This document shows positions 23,539 through 31,324 of a stretch of 64,000 nt of DNA, in pieces. Both the position numbers and the translations under genes were made by a program. The notes under the pieces were generated by a model that saw nothing but the letters and a program-made list of their open reading frames with translations, had not been told where the DNA came from and did no database searches. Source of the DNA: Treponema sp. (GTDB lineage: Bacteria > Spirochaetota > Spirochaetia > Treponematales > Treponemataceae); the NCBI GenBank assembly GCA_017645785.1, contig JAGCNW010000045.1, positions 62,001 through 126,000 of the forward strand. Direction: 5' to 3'. Positions within the stretch are counted from its first letter, which is position 1. Each line of letters begins with the position of its first letter.

Positions 23539-25071
23539 TTATTTATTTGCAATCAAAGTCCTCGTTCCTGGCTCTATGGCCAGCGCGGGGCAAACCAATA
23601 CGCAAAGCTGGCAGCCTACGCAATTTTTGTTAAGGACAGGCATTCCGTTCTTTTCCCAATCAATCGCTTGGTGGCCGCCGTCATAGCAAGATGTCGCGCA
23701 TCTGCCGCAGCCCACGCACTTATTGCGAATGAATTTTGGAAATTGCCTTGTCGTTCTGTCCAAGGAATCTGTTGGAACTATGCCGGACAAAGCTCTTCCG
23801 ACAATTTCTTGGACGGACTTGAATCCGTATTTGGCAAGGTAGCGCTTGGTTCCGTCAATCATGTCATGAATTATTCCGTAACCGTATTGCATGACAGCGG
23901 TTGTCACTTGAACCGTTCCGCAGCCCAAAGCCATGAATTCCGCCGCGTCGCGCCACGATTCAATCCCGCCCATTCCGCTTACGGGAACGTCTTTTTCGCC
24001 AAAGCATTTTTTTACGTCGCAAACAAATCTAAGCGCGATTGGCTTGACGGCTTTTCCCGAATAGCCTCCGACGCTGGCGCTGTTTCCAACTTGAGGCTGC
24101 GACACAAACGAATCCAAGCCGACGTTTACGATTGACTTTATCGTGTTTATGGCCGCAAGTCCGTCCGCGCCAGCGTTGATTGCCGCCATCGCGGGAATTT
24201 CCATATTCCCAATGTTGGGAGTCATCTTTGCCAAGACGGGAATTTTCGCGCCCCTTTTCGCGGCCTTTACGTACAAGGCCACAAGCTCCGGGCTTTGCCC
24301 CACGTCGCTTCCAAGCCCATGCGCGGCCATGTGCGGACACGAAAAATTGCATTCGATTATGTCCGCGCCGGCCTCTTGGACTTTGCGGGCAAGCGTTTCC
24401 CATTCGCTTTCGTCGCGCCCCATTATGCTTGCGATTATGACCTTTGTCGGATATTCAGCCTTGAGCCGCCTTATGAAACCGAGGTTTTCTTCAAGCGTGT
24501 GGTCGCTTATTTGCTCGATGTTCTTAAAACCCACAAAGGGATCGCTCTCCTTTTTTAGCGTGGCGAAACGCGGCGAAACTTCTTGGGGAACAAAAGCGCC
24601 GATTGTCTTGAATGCAACTCCCGCCCAGCCTTCGTCAAAGGCCTTCGCAATCATCTCGTAGTTGCTTGCGACAACCGAAGACGAAAGGAAGAACGGATTT
24701 TCGCATTTCACTCCGCAAAAGCTTGTAGCAAGGGAAGGCTCGCCGCTGTCTTCGCCGCAGATTCCGTCCTTTAATTCGGAAGACCCTTCCGGCAATGACA
24801 AAAGCGCCGCCACTGTCCGCTGAATGTTAACCGGCCACGCGATTTTTCCCTTTAGGCAAGCCGTCTCGCATTCCTCTGAGGCGCAATCCAGGCAGGCCGC
24901 GTTCTTGGCGGCAAGGTCGCGCGCGCCGCAATAGTTTTCAAAGCGAAGCGAGCGTAAAATCTTCGCCGCGTCAACGCCATTATTGCAGGCGGCGGAGCAG
25001 TTCTTTCCGTCGCAAAGAATGCAAGAGGCGGCTGATTCCCGAATGATTTGCGAAGCGTATTGAAAATCCAT
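23539..25071 (-). CDS. PreA-like dihydropyrimidine dehydrogenase with extra N-terminal Fe-S domain
   Basis: 510 residues in three parts. Residues 12-90 carry two CxxC-x4-C-x3-C clusters (Cys17/20/25/29 and Cys60/63/68/72) like the N-terminal Fe-S domain of mammalian DPD and PreT/GltD. Residues about 105-420 are the FMN barrel (NFSCPHM, AKMTPN, AINTI, GGYSGKAVKPIALR, SGMGGIESWRDAAEF). The C-terminus has two CxxCxxC-type [4Fe-4S] motifs. It should reduce uracil/thymine to dihydropyrimidines. The FAD and NADPH domains present in DPD or PreT are missing and no preT gene follows, so electrons must come from another donor such as ferredoxin. Start ATG 25071, with GGGAG upstream; a longer frame into hydA is rejected. 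Confidence 0.85.
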   Translation of the reverse strand: MDFQYASQIIRESAASCILCDGKNCSAACNNGVDAAKILRSLRFENYCGARDLAAKNAACLDCASEECETACLKGKIAWPVNIQRTVAALLSLPEGSSELKDGICGEDSGEPSLATSFCGVKCENPFFLSSSVVASNYEMIAKAFDEGWAGVAFKTIGAFVPQEVSPRFATLKKESDPFVGFKNIEQISDHTLEENLGFIRRLKAEYPTKVIIASIMGRDESEWETLARKVQEAGADIIECNFSCPHMAAHGLGSDVGQSPELVALYVKAAKRGAKIPVLAKMTPNIGNMEIPAMAAINAGADGLAAINTIKSIVNVGLDSFVSQPQVGNSASVGGYSGKAVKPIALRFVCDVKKCFGEKDVPVSGMGGIESWRDAAEFMALGCGTVQVTTAVMQYGYGIIHDMIDGTKRYLAKYGFKSVQEIVGRALSGIVPTDSLDRTTRQFPKFIRNKCVGCGRCATSCYDGGHQAIDWEKNGMPVLNKNCVGCQLCVLVCPALAIEPGTRTLIANK

Positions 25072-25090
25072 TCCAACTTCTCCCTTTTCG

Positions 25091-26461
25091 TTAAGCGTTT
25101 GCCGGAGAGCGCTTGACGAATTTGCCTTCACCGGGCGTTCCGACATAAGCTCCGTTGTCAAAAACAAGCGAGCCGCGAACGTAAGTCTGGACGGGATAGC
25201 CGTGAACGGTTTTTCCTTCCCAGATTGTGTGGTCGTAGTCGGAGTGCATGTTCTTGACGCTGATTGTAAAATCTTTTTTAGGATCGTACAAAACGATGTC
25301 CGCGTCCTTTCCAATCGCGAGCGAGCCTTTTTGCGTACAGCCAAAAATCTTCGCAGGATTTTCGGAACAAAGCTCCACGGCGCGCGAATAGGAAATCTTT
25401 CCGTCCGTCGCCGCTCCAAGCATGTAAGGATAAAGATTTTCGACTCCAGCGCAGCCGTTTGGAATTTTGGTAAAGTCGTTCAGTCCCCAATCCTTTTCCT
25501 TTTGCATGAAAGGGCAGTGGTCGGTGGCCACAGTGTCAATCGTTCCGTTTTGAATCGCTTGCCACAAGGCTTCGCGGCTTTCCTCTCCCTTCATCGGAGG
25601 CGAGCACACAAAGTTGCGTCCGTCGGGCCGCTTGTAAACATCGCAAGTAAATTCAAGGTATTGGGGGCACGTTTCTATGAAGATTTTCGCGCCTTCCATC
25701 TTGGCCTTGGACGCGGCCTCCAAGCCTTCCTTGTCCGACATGTGAACTATGTAAAGCGGCGCGTCGGAATTCTTGGCCCAATGAACGGCTCGCTTGTCCG
25801 CCTCGGCGGCGACAAATTCAGGCCGGCTCATGTAGTGGAACCAAGCGTCGGTTTTTCCTTCGGAAAGGTATTGGGCGACGCGCAAGTCAATCATGTCAGG
25901 ATTTTCGGCGTGAAGGTTTGTCATCGCGCCGACTTCCTTTGCCTTTAGAAGAATTTTCACAAAGGTCGCGTCGTCAACCATCATTCCTTCCTTCTTGTAG
26001 ACAAAGAAGCATTTAAAGCTTGTAACGCCGTATTCAACCGCGTCCTTGAATTCGTCAAGAATCGCGCCGCCGTTCAAGTCCGTCACGCAGCAGTGAAAGG
26101 CAAAGTCGCAGCAGGCTTCCGTCTCCGCCATCTTTCTCCGCGCGTCAACGGTTTCGATTATTCCATGTCCCTTCCTTTGCATGGGGTAGTCAAAAACCGT
26201 TGTCACTCCGCCGCAAACGGCGGCGCGGGTTCCAGCCTTGTAGCCGTCGGCGGAAACCGTTCCGCCAAAAGGCATCGCAAGGTGCGTGTGCGCGTCAATC
26301 GCGCCGGGAAGGACAAGCATTCCGGATGCGTCAACGATTTTCGCGCCGCTGTCGTTCAGGTCGGAAGCGATCGCGGTTATTTTTCCGCCGGAAACGCCAA
26401 GGTCGGCCTTGAACATTTCCTTTGAGGTTACAATCGTTCCGTTCTTAAAAATCAAATCCAT
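25091..26461 (-). CDS. Dihydropyrimidinase/hydantoinase
   Basis: 456 residues of the cyclic amidohydrolase family. Metal ligands HTH at 58-60 (IDAHTHLAMPFGG), the carboxylated Lys in SFKCFFVYK, later His in NLHAENPD and VHMSDKEG, and the catalytic Asp in ATDHCPF are all present. It hydrolyses dihydrouracil or dihydrothymine to N-carbamoyl-beta-amino acids, between the PreA-like reductase and the M20 amidohydrolase of the same operon. Start ATG 26461 lies 15 nt after the substrate-binding gene. Confidence 0.92.
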   Translation of the reverse strand: MDLIFKNGTIVTSKEMFKADLGVSGGKITAIASDLNDSGAKIVDASGMLVLPGAIDAHTHLAMPFGGTVSADGYKAGTRAAVCGGVTTVFDYPMQRKGHGIIETVDARRKMAETEACCDFAFHCCVTDLNGGAILDEFKDAVEYGVTSFKCFFVYKKEGMMVDDATFVKILLKAKEVGAMTNLHAENPDMIDLRVAQYLSEGKTDAWFHYMSRPEFVAAEADKRAVHWAKNSDAPLYIVHMSDKEGLEAASKAKMEGAKIFIETCPQYLEFTCDVYKRPDGRNFVCSPPMKGEESREALWQAIQNGTIDTVATDHCPFMQKEKDWGLNDFTKIPNGCAGVENLYPYMLGAATDGKISYSRAVELCSENPAKIFGCTQKGSLAIGKDADIVLYDPKKDFTISVKNMHSDYDHTIWEGKTVHGYPVQTYVRGSLVFDNGAYVGTPGEGKFVKRSPANA

Positions 26462-26476
26462 AAAGACCGCCTTTTG

Positions 26477-27565
26477 TCAGTCCTTGTACTTGTAAACCAA
26501 CACAAGCCCGGACTTTTGGAAGATTTGCGCGATTTCCAGCAAATCCATTCCGCCTGCGTCGGCGACGGCTAGGTTTGTGACCCAAGTCACGCCAAAGTCA
26601 ACTTGGCCTGTATAGACCGCCGTTGTTTCCGCGATGTCTCCGCCGCCCGGAACAATCGTAACGTCCAAGCCGACATCCGCGTAGTAGCCCTTGTCAAGCG
26701 CCACATAGTAGCCCATGAATTGCGCGTCGGGAAGCCATTTAAGTTGAATCTTTACGGCTTTCTTTTCCGGCTTTCCGAACGCTCCGGCCTGCGCCTCCTT
26801 GATGTAGCTTGCGTCCATTATGTCCGCCAAGGTTAGCGAGGCGAATTTCTTTCCCGCTTCAGCGTCGCTAAGCTTTACGTATTTTTTGGCGATGTCAAGC
26901 GTCTGCTGCATGGCGGTCATGTCAAAGGCGCCGTAGTCGGTGACTTTTTCGCCCTTGGTGTTCGTTTCGCAAAGTTTTTTCACTTCATTCGCCATGTGAA
27001 GCTGGTGGCCGGCCGAAACCGAAGAGCCGTACTTGTAGCAAATTTCCGCCGCTTCCTTTGGATTGGCGCAGGCGGCCGCCCAACCCTTGAGGCTTGCGGC
27101 AAGGAAAGCCTTAACCGTATTTGGATTCTCTTTGGCGAATCTCTTTGTCGTAAAGATGTTGTCTTCCATCATGGCCACGCCTTCGTCGTTCATGTCTATT
27201 GTTCCGACCGAGTCGCCGTACTTGTAACCGCCGTCGTAGCTGTTTTGAACCAAACCCAGCTCGTTGTAAGTCATGGCCGAAGCGAGCGCGATTGTGTTGT
27301 CGTCAAAGCCGTCCATGTCGAAGGCTTGGCTCAAATAGTTTGTTGGCAAATTGTATTTGGCAAGTAGGGCTAGAATTTCGTATTCGTTTCCCAAGCCCCA
27401 GTTGCCGACTTTTCCCGCTTCGGCCGCTTCTCTTATGATTGTCGAGGAGGGCGTTCCCTTTTTCCAACCGACGCTTTCAGACTTTTTTCCCTTGCATCCA
27501 AAAGCTGCGAGAGCGAATGTCGCGAGAGCCGCCGCGACAAAGAGTTTTGTCAGATTCTTTTTCAT
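26477..27565 (-). CDS. NMT1/SsuA-type ABC substrate-binding lipoprotein, apparently circularly permuted
   Basis: 362 residues. After a lipoprotein signal (Cys at about 24) the protein begins with what is normally the second half of the fold: GKVGNWGLGNEYEILALLAK, SAMTYNELGLVQ, NDEGVAMMED, AFLAASLKGWAAACANPKEA, GHQLHMANEV. Only at about residue 269 does the usual N-terminal lobe appear: VKIQLKWLPDAQFMGYYVAL, KGYYADVGLDVTIVPGGGDI, GQVDFGVTWV, EIAQIFQKSGLVLVY, and then the gene stops. Both halves are complete, the frame is open and the signal peptide is in place, so this is a permutation rather than a broken gene. It should bind pyrimidines for the adjoining permeases and ATPase. Start ATG 27565 is preferred over 27571 because GGAGG is 7 nt upstream of it. 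Confidence 0.85.
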   Translation of the reverse strand: MKKNLTKLFVAAALATFALAAFGCKGKKSESVGWKKGTPSSTIIREAAEAGKVGNWGLGNEYEILALLAKYNLPTNYLSQAFDMDGFDDNTIALASAMTYNELGLVQNSYDGGYKYGDSVGTIDMNDEGVAMMEDNIFTTKRFAKENPNTVKAFLAASLKGWAAACANPKEAAEICYKYGSSVSAGHQLHMANEVKKLCETNTKGEKVTDYGAFDMTAMQQTLDIAKKYVKLSDAEAGKKFASLTLADIMDASYIKEAQAGAFGKPEKKAVKIQLKWLPDAQFMGYYVALDKGYYADVGLDVTIVPGGGDIAETTAVYTGQVDFGVTWVTNLAVADAGGMDLLEIAQIFQKSGLVLVYKYKD

Positions 27566-27588
27566 TTCCATACCTCCAGAAATATTTT

Positions 27589-28398
27589 TTATTTTGAAGC
27601 CCTGTTCTTAAGAGCAAGGCTTTCTGACGCCAATAGAATTACATACATCGCGATTCCGATAAGACAGGCGACCACAATGTACGCCCACGCCGTCGCATAT
27701 TGCGCTAAAACTATGTTTTCGCGAATTTGCCGGCCCACTCCTATTATGTATTCCGCGAAATATTCGCTGACCATCGCGCTTATCACGCATCCGGGAACGC
27801 TTATGCGGAGCGCGGTGAAAATGTGCGGAACGCAATTAGGAAGCCGCAGCTTGAAAAAAACCGTCGTGGGGCTGGCCGCGTAAGACTTGAACAAGTCTAA
27901 GCTGAAGGGCTTGAGTTCCGTAAATCCCCGATACGCGTTTATCGCCATGCTGACGGCGCACGTAATCATAACCACAAGCATCTTGGCGAGCATTGACCGC
28001 GCGTTTGGGTCGGGGCTAAAATCCTTTGTAAGATTATTGAAAATCGGCGCGATGGCGATTATAGGCACCGCGTTGAACGCCGTCGCAAGCGAAAGTCCGC
28101 CAACTCCCCAATGCGGAAAAATCGTCGCGACCGTCGCCAACAAAAACCCAAGAAGAGAGCCAAAAAAAAGGCCGCCTAACGCAACAACCATCGTGGCTTC
28201 TATGTCGCCTGTCATCTTTCCAAAATTGTCCAACAAAATTTGCAGGATTCTGGAAGGAAGCGGCAGCGTGAAAGTGTCCGCCTTGAACCAAGCGTGGACG
28301 ACTTGGAATTGCCATAACAACAACATGGCCGCGCCAAAGCAAATCGGATAAGCAAAAGACTTGACCGATTCCGCCTTTATTCTTTTTCTCATTCCCAT
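27589..28398 (-). CDS. ABC transporter permease (pyrimidine operon, second)
   Basis: 269 residues with about six membrane helices of the binding-protein-dependent permease family. The EAA-like coupling loop lies around YAASPTTVFFKLRLPNCVPHIFTAL. It pairs with the permease at 28419-29231 as a heterodimer served by the ATPase at 29235-30050 and the binding protein at 26477-27565. Substrate inferred from the three catabolic genes downstream: uracil, thymine or a related pyrimidine. It lies 20 nt after the previous permease and 23 nt before the binding protein. Confidence 0.85.
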   Translation of the reverse strand: MGMRKRIKAESVKSFAYPICFGAAMLLLWQFQVVHAWFKADTFTLPLPSRILQILLDNFGKMTGDIEATMVVALGGLFFGSLLGFLLATVATIFPHWGVGGLSLATAFNAVPIIAIAPIFNNLTKDFSPDPNARSMLAKMLVVMITCAVSMAINAYRGFTELKPFSLDLFKSYAASPTTVFFKLRLPNCVPHIFTALRISVPGCVISAMVSEYFAEYIIGVGRQIRENIVLAQYATAWAYIVVACLIGIAMYVILLASESLALKNRASK

Positions 28399-28418
28399 TT
28401 TTCAACCTCCAGTCAGGC

Positions 28419-29231
28419 TCAGCGATTTTTCGCGGCTCTCGCGCCCGGAACAAAAATCTTTTCCAACAAGACCATAAGGCAATAGCTCATGATTCCCACA
28501 AAGGCGCTGAAAAAAACGATTTGCCAAAACACGAACACGCTCATCGCGTGTTTTAGCGATTGGCTAAGCATGCAGCCAAGCCCGCCGCCGCCTTGAAGCG
28601 TGTCCACCAAAATCGAAGCGGTGACCGCCATTGGCGCGGCAATTTTCAGGCCGGTAAAAAGCGCCGGGACGCTCGCCGGGATCATAAGCTTTTGATAAAA
28701 TTCCCAGCTTCTCGCCGCGTATGAAAATAAGAGTTCCAGCTTTTCTCGTTCCACCGCCTTTAGTCCAGCGAGCGTGTTCACAGCGACCGGGTAAAATGTG
28801 AGTATCGCGGCAATCGCGACGCGGCTCTTGTTTATGTCTTGCGTCACGGCCAAAACAACCGGCGCCATTCCCAAAATCGGAACCAGTTGTATCAGCATCA
28901 AATACGGAAAGGCGGTCTTTTCGATTGCGGAAAAACGCCTCATAAGCATCGCGAGAATGTATCCAAACGCAGCGCCAATCGCGAATCCGACAAGGGCGCG
29001 CCCTAACGTTATCTTGGCGTTGGACAAGACCACTTGCAGCGCCGTTTGGTTCGCCGTCACTTTCTTGGCGCTCAAAACCGATTGACCTATTTGCCACAAA
29101 TGAGGAAGAACATTTTCCGGAGTTCGTTTTGTTCCTGCGACTATGAAGGCTCCAGCTTCCCAAAGAAGCGCCAGCCCCAGAACCCAGGCAAGCGTAACGA
29201 GCTTTTGACTCTTCAATATTTTCTTTGTCAT
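28419..29231 (-). CDS. ABC transporter permease (pyrimidine operon, first)
   Basis: 270 residues, about six helices, of the SsuC/TauC/ThiX permease group. The coupling loop is in YAARSWEFYQKLMIPASVPALFTGLK and the C-terminal membrane region follows. It forms the membrane channel together with the next permease. It starts 3 nt after the ATPase stop, so translation is tightly linked. Confidence 0.87.
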   Translation of the reverse strand: MTKKILKSQKLVTLAWVLGLALLWEAGAFIVAGTKRTPENVLPHLWQIGQSVLSAKKVTANQTALQVVLSNAKITLGRALVGFAIGAAFGYILAMLMRRFSAIEKTAFPYLMLIQLVPILGMAPVVLAVTQDINKSRVAIAAILTFYPVAVNTLAGLKAVEREKLELLFSYAARSWEFYQKLMIPASVPALFTGLKIAAPMAVTASILVDTLQGGGGLGCMLSQSLKHAMSVFVFWQIVFFSAFVGIMSYCLMVLLEKIFVPGARAAKNR

Positions 29232-29234
29232 TCG

Positions 29235-30050
29235 CTACACTCCTTCAAAACCGCCCCTGACCTTTGCCACCAATTCCGTGAAACGCTGGCTGTTCTTGCA
29301 GTCAAGACTTCGGGGACGCGGGATGTCTATGTCCACAATAGAAGTGATTCTTCCGGGGTGCGGCGAAAACACCACAACTCTGTCGCTAAGAAAGACCGCC
29401 TCTTGAATGCTGTGCGTGACAAAGATGATTGTCTTATGTGTCTTGCGCCAAATTCTAAGCAAGTCTTCATGCAGGCGTTCTTTTGTAAATTCATCAAGGG
29501 CGCTGAACGGCTCGTCCATAAAAAGAACATTTGGATTGAGCGCGAGGGCTCTCGCGATTCCGACTCTTTGCTGCATTCCGCCGGAAAGCTCTTTTGGATA
29601 GTGGTTGCCAAAATCCTTGAGGCCTACTATTTCAAGCATTTCGTCAACCTTTTTTGTTCGCTCCGGCTTGGGCATCTTCATAATTTCAAGCGGCAGGCAA
29701 ATGTTCCGTCGTATGGTACGCCAGTCCATCAAGACCGGGCTTTGAAAGACGATTCCAAATTGTTTCGCCACGCGCGCCTTTGACGGAGTAAGACCGTCGA
29801 TAAAAACATTTCCCTTTGTCGAAGGTATCAAGCCCGAAATGACTCTGAGCAGCGTAGTCTTTCCGCAACCAGAAGGTCCGACAAGCGAAATGAATTCGCC
29901 TCTCTTTATGTCAAGGTTGACGTCCTTGAGCGCTACAGTCTGGTTCTTTTCGTCAGTGGCTTTATAGACAACGCTCAAATTTTGAACCGTGATTTTTACA
30001 GGCGCGACGCTTGGGTCATAAATCGCCTCTTCCTTAACAGCCGCCTTCAT
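29235..30050 (-). CDS. ABC transporter ATPase (SsuB/TauB type)
   Basis: 271 residues: Walker A GPSGCGKTTLL, Q loop in FQSPVLMDWRTIRRN, signature LSGGMQQRVGIARALA, Walker B VLFMDEPFSALDE, and H loop FVTHSIQEAVFLSDRV. This is the nitrate/sulfonate/pyrimidine branch. It is the first gene of the seven-gene operon. ATG 30050 is chosen because GGAGGT lies upstream; the longer in-frame start at 30086 falls in the leader hairpin region. A strong hairpin with T-run lies directly before the ribosome site and may control read-through. Confidence 0.93.
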   Translation of the reverse strand: MKAAVKEEAIYDPSVAPVKITVQNLSVVYKATDEKNQTVALKDVNLDIKRGEFISLVGPSGCGKTTLLRVISGLIPSTKGNVFIDGLTPSKARVAKQFGIVFQSPVLMDWRTIRRNICLPLEIMKMPKPERTKKVDEMLEIVGLKDFGNHYPKELSGGMQQRVGIARALALNPNVLFMDEPFSALDEFTKERLHEDLLRIWRKTHKTIIFVTHSIQEAVFLSDRVVVFSPHPGRITSIVDIDIPRPRSLDCKNSQRFTELVAKVRGGFEGV

Positions 30051-30062
30051 TTTTGTACCTCC

Positions 30063-30110
30063 AAAAAAATAAAGGCGCGAAACCAAAGAATTCTTCGATC
30101 CCGCGCCTTT
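30063..30110 (-). terminator. Hairpin with T-run in the leader of the pyrimidine operon
   Basis: AAAGGCGCG (30071-30079) pairs with CGCGCCTTT (30102-30110); in the minus direction it is followed by ATTTTTTT and then the Shine-Dalgarno of the ATPase gene. It may be an attenuator for the operon, or a terminator for the lipoprotein gene whose stop is about 190 nt upstream. Confidence 0.65.
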
Positions 30111-30148
30111 GCAGTTTTTTTTCTATGCGCCAACTATACGCGCAAAGC

Positions 30149-30168
30149 AAAACAATTGATATTGTTTT
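30149..30168. promoter_or_regulatory. Operator-like palindrome upstream of the pyrimidine operon
   Basis: AAAACAAT-TGAT-ATTGTTTT is a perfect 8-4-8 inverted repeat about 100 nt upstream of the first gene. A repressor or activator site is likely, but no regulator gene is linked and the promoter boxes beside it are not clear. Confidence 0.45.
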
Positions 30169-30295
30169 TAAAACAAATTTTTAATTTTTTTTTATGCTTT
30201 TTGCACAAATTCCGTTTTGCTCGCATTGATCCAAGCGAGAGCGCGCAAAAAAAGTTAAGCGAAAAAAGAATGATTTTTGACAGGAATTTTGGCCG

Positions 30296-31216
30296 TTAGT
30301 TCCAGGCCTCGCCGTTAAGCCTATTAATAAAAATGTCAAGCTTTTCCGAAACGTTGGCAGGCTCCACAATCACAAAGTCCGACCAATAGCCTATTTGGTA
30401 AGAGCAAACCTTGTCCGCGTACAAAGCGACGACAAGACGGTAAGAGCCTGCGGGAACGTAAAAATCCGGAGCGGAAAAAAGACTGGGATCGCTTGATGTG
30501 GACGCCTGCGGAGTTAAGATTACATTTTCATAATAGCTACGCGTAGGGGCCATCGGATGCAGGGGGTCGCGCCCCATAACGACCTCGCCTGTATCAATGT
30601 TGGAAACATAGACTTTGATTCCGTAAACGACGGCTTTTGCGTCAACATAGGCGCCGCCAATCTTGATTGTTCCATAGCCATTCAAACCGCGCGAACTAAG
30701 CTCAAAAGTCAAAGTGACTGTTTTTGATTCCGAAAAGTCTTGGGCGAGGCAGGACGACTTGTATGCGGCGAAAATCTTGTTTCCGCCGCCGACATCGCTT
30801 GCGTTCACAATGTTTTGGCCGGCAGTCGCGGGGTTGCTTGTGACAATTCCCGCCGAAGTTATGTCCGAAGTCTTATAGGCAAAAAGGAAAAAATCGTAAA
30901 TTGAAGGCGCAATGTCAAGGCTGTATTGCAAGCCGCCCGCAGTAGAAACGCCGCCGCTCAAAAGCTTGCATGACGCGTTGTCTTCGCTGTCAACAGTTTT
31001 AAGGACAAAAGTCAAGTCGTCAATGTCAATAGTTTCTTTTGGCAAAACGCTTTTTGACGCAAACGAACCGCCCGCGCCGGCAATCAAAATATTTACAGAA
31101 CGACTTTTAACCGCGGCGGTGGTGGCAGGATAATATTGCTCCTGGTCTTTGAGCGTTACTTTTCCATCTCCTTCATTTATGTTTGAGCAAGACGCGCAAA
31201 AAAAGAAAAAGCGCAA
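30296..31216 (-). CDS. Unknown lipoprotein with frameshifted signal peptide
   Basis: A 306-residue open frame with no recognised family; it looks like a secreted beta-rich protein with a C-terminal domain (YVPAGSYRLVVALYADKV). Read alone, its only start is a TTG giving a stub MRFFFFCASCSN. One base shifted, an ATG at 31260 with GGAG 4 nt upstream encodes MKRFFISLKAAFLFACAFSF, and a single extra T in the T7 run (31204-31198) would join it to CASCSN, a full lipoprotein signal. So the gene is frameshifted at a homopolymer: a sequencing error, a decayed gene or an off-phase contingency gene. A weak sigma-28-like box (minus 31298-31291) and the symporter's terminator lie just upstream. Confidence 0.6.
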   Translation of the reverse strand: MRFFFFCASCSNINEGDGKVTLKDQEQYYPATTAAVKSRSVNILIAGAGGSFASKSVLPKETIDIDDLTFVLKTVDSEDNASCKLLSGGVSTAGGLQYSLDIAPSIYDFFLFAYKTSDITSAGIVTSNPATAGQNIVNASDVGGGNKIFAAYKSSCLAQDFSESKTVTLTFELSSRGLNGYGTIKIGGAYVDAKAVVYGIKVYVSNIDTGEVVMGRDPLHPMAPTRSYYENVILTPQASTSSDPSLFSAPDFYVPAGSYRLVVALYADKVCSYQIGYWSDFVIVEPANVSEKLDIFINRLNGEAWN

Positions 31217-31260
31217 GCGAAAAGAAAAGCAGCTTTTAACGATATGAAAAACCTTTTCAT

Positions 31261-31307
31261 AAAACTCCGGATAAGGGACTCCCTATTCCTTTATCGGAGT
31301 TTTTTTG
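31261..31307 (-). terminator. Hairpin between symporter and lipoprotein genes
   Basis: AAACTCCG...TTCC type inverted repeat: plus-strand AAACTCCGGATAAGGGA (31262-31278) pairs with the arm TTCCTTTATCGGAGTTT (31287-31303). It probably ends the symporter transcript; in the minus direction the hairpin runs up to the lipoprotein ATG at 31260. Confidence 0.6.
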
Positions 31308-31324
31308 AAAAAGTTTTAGCGCTT

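Noticed and set aside
23539..25071. Inactive PreA because the mammalian catalytic Cys appears as Val in the GSDVGQSP loop
   Set aside because: From memory, bacterial PreA proteins also differ here, so the change alone does not show loss of activity; it needs an alignment.
30296..31260. Lipoprotein with TTG 31216 as its true start
   Set aside because: That start yields no signal peptide, whereas a one-base shift gives a perfect one; the frame is more likely disturbed at the T7 run than naturally short.
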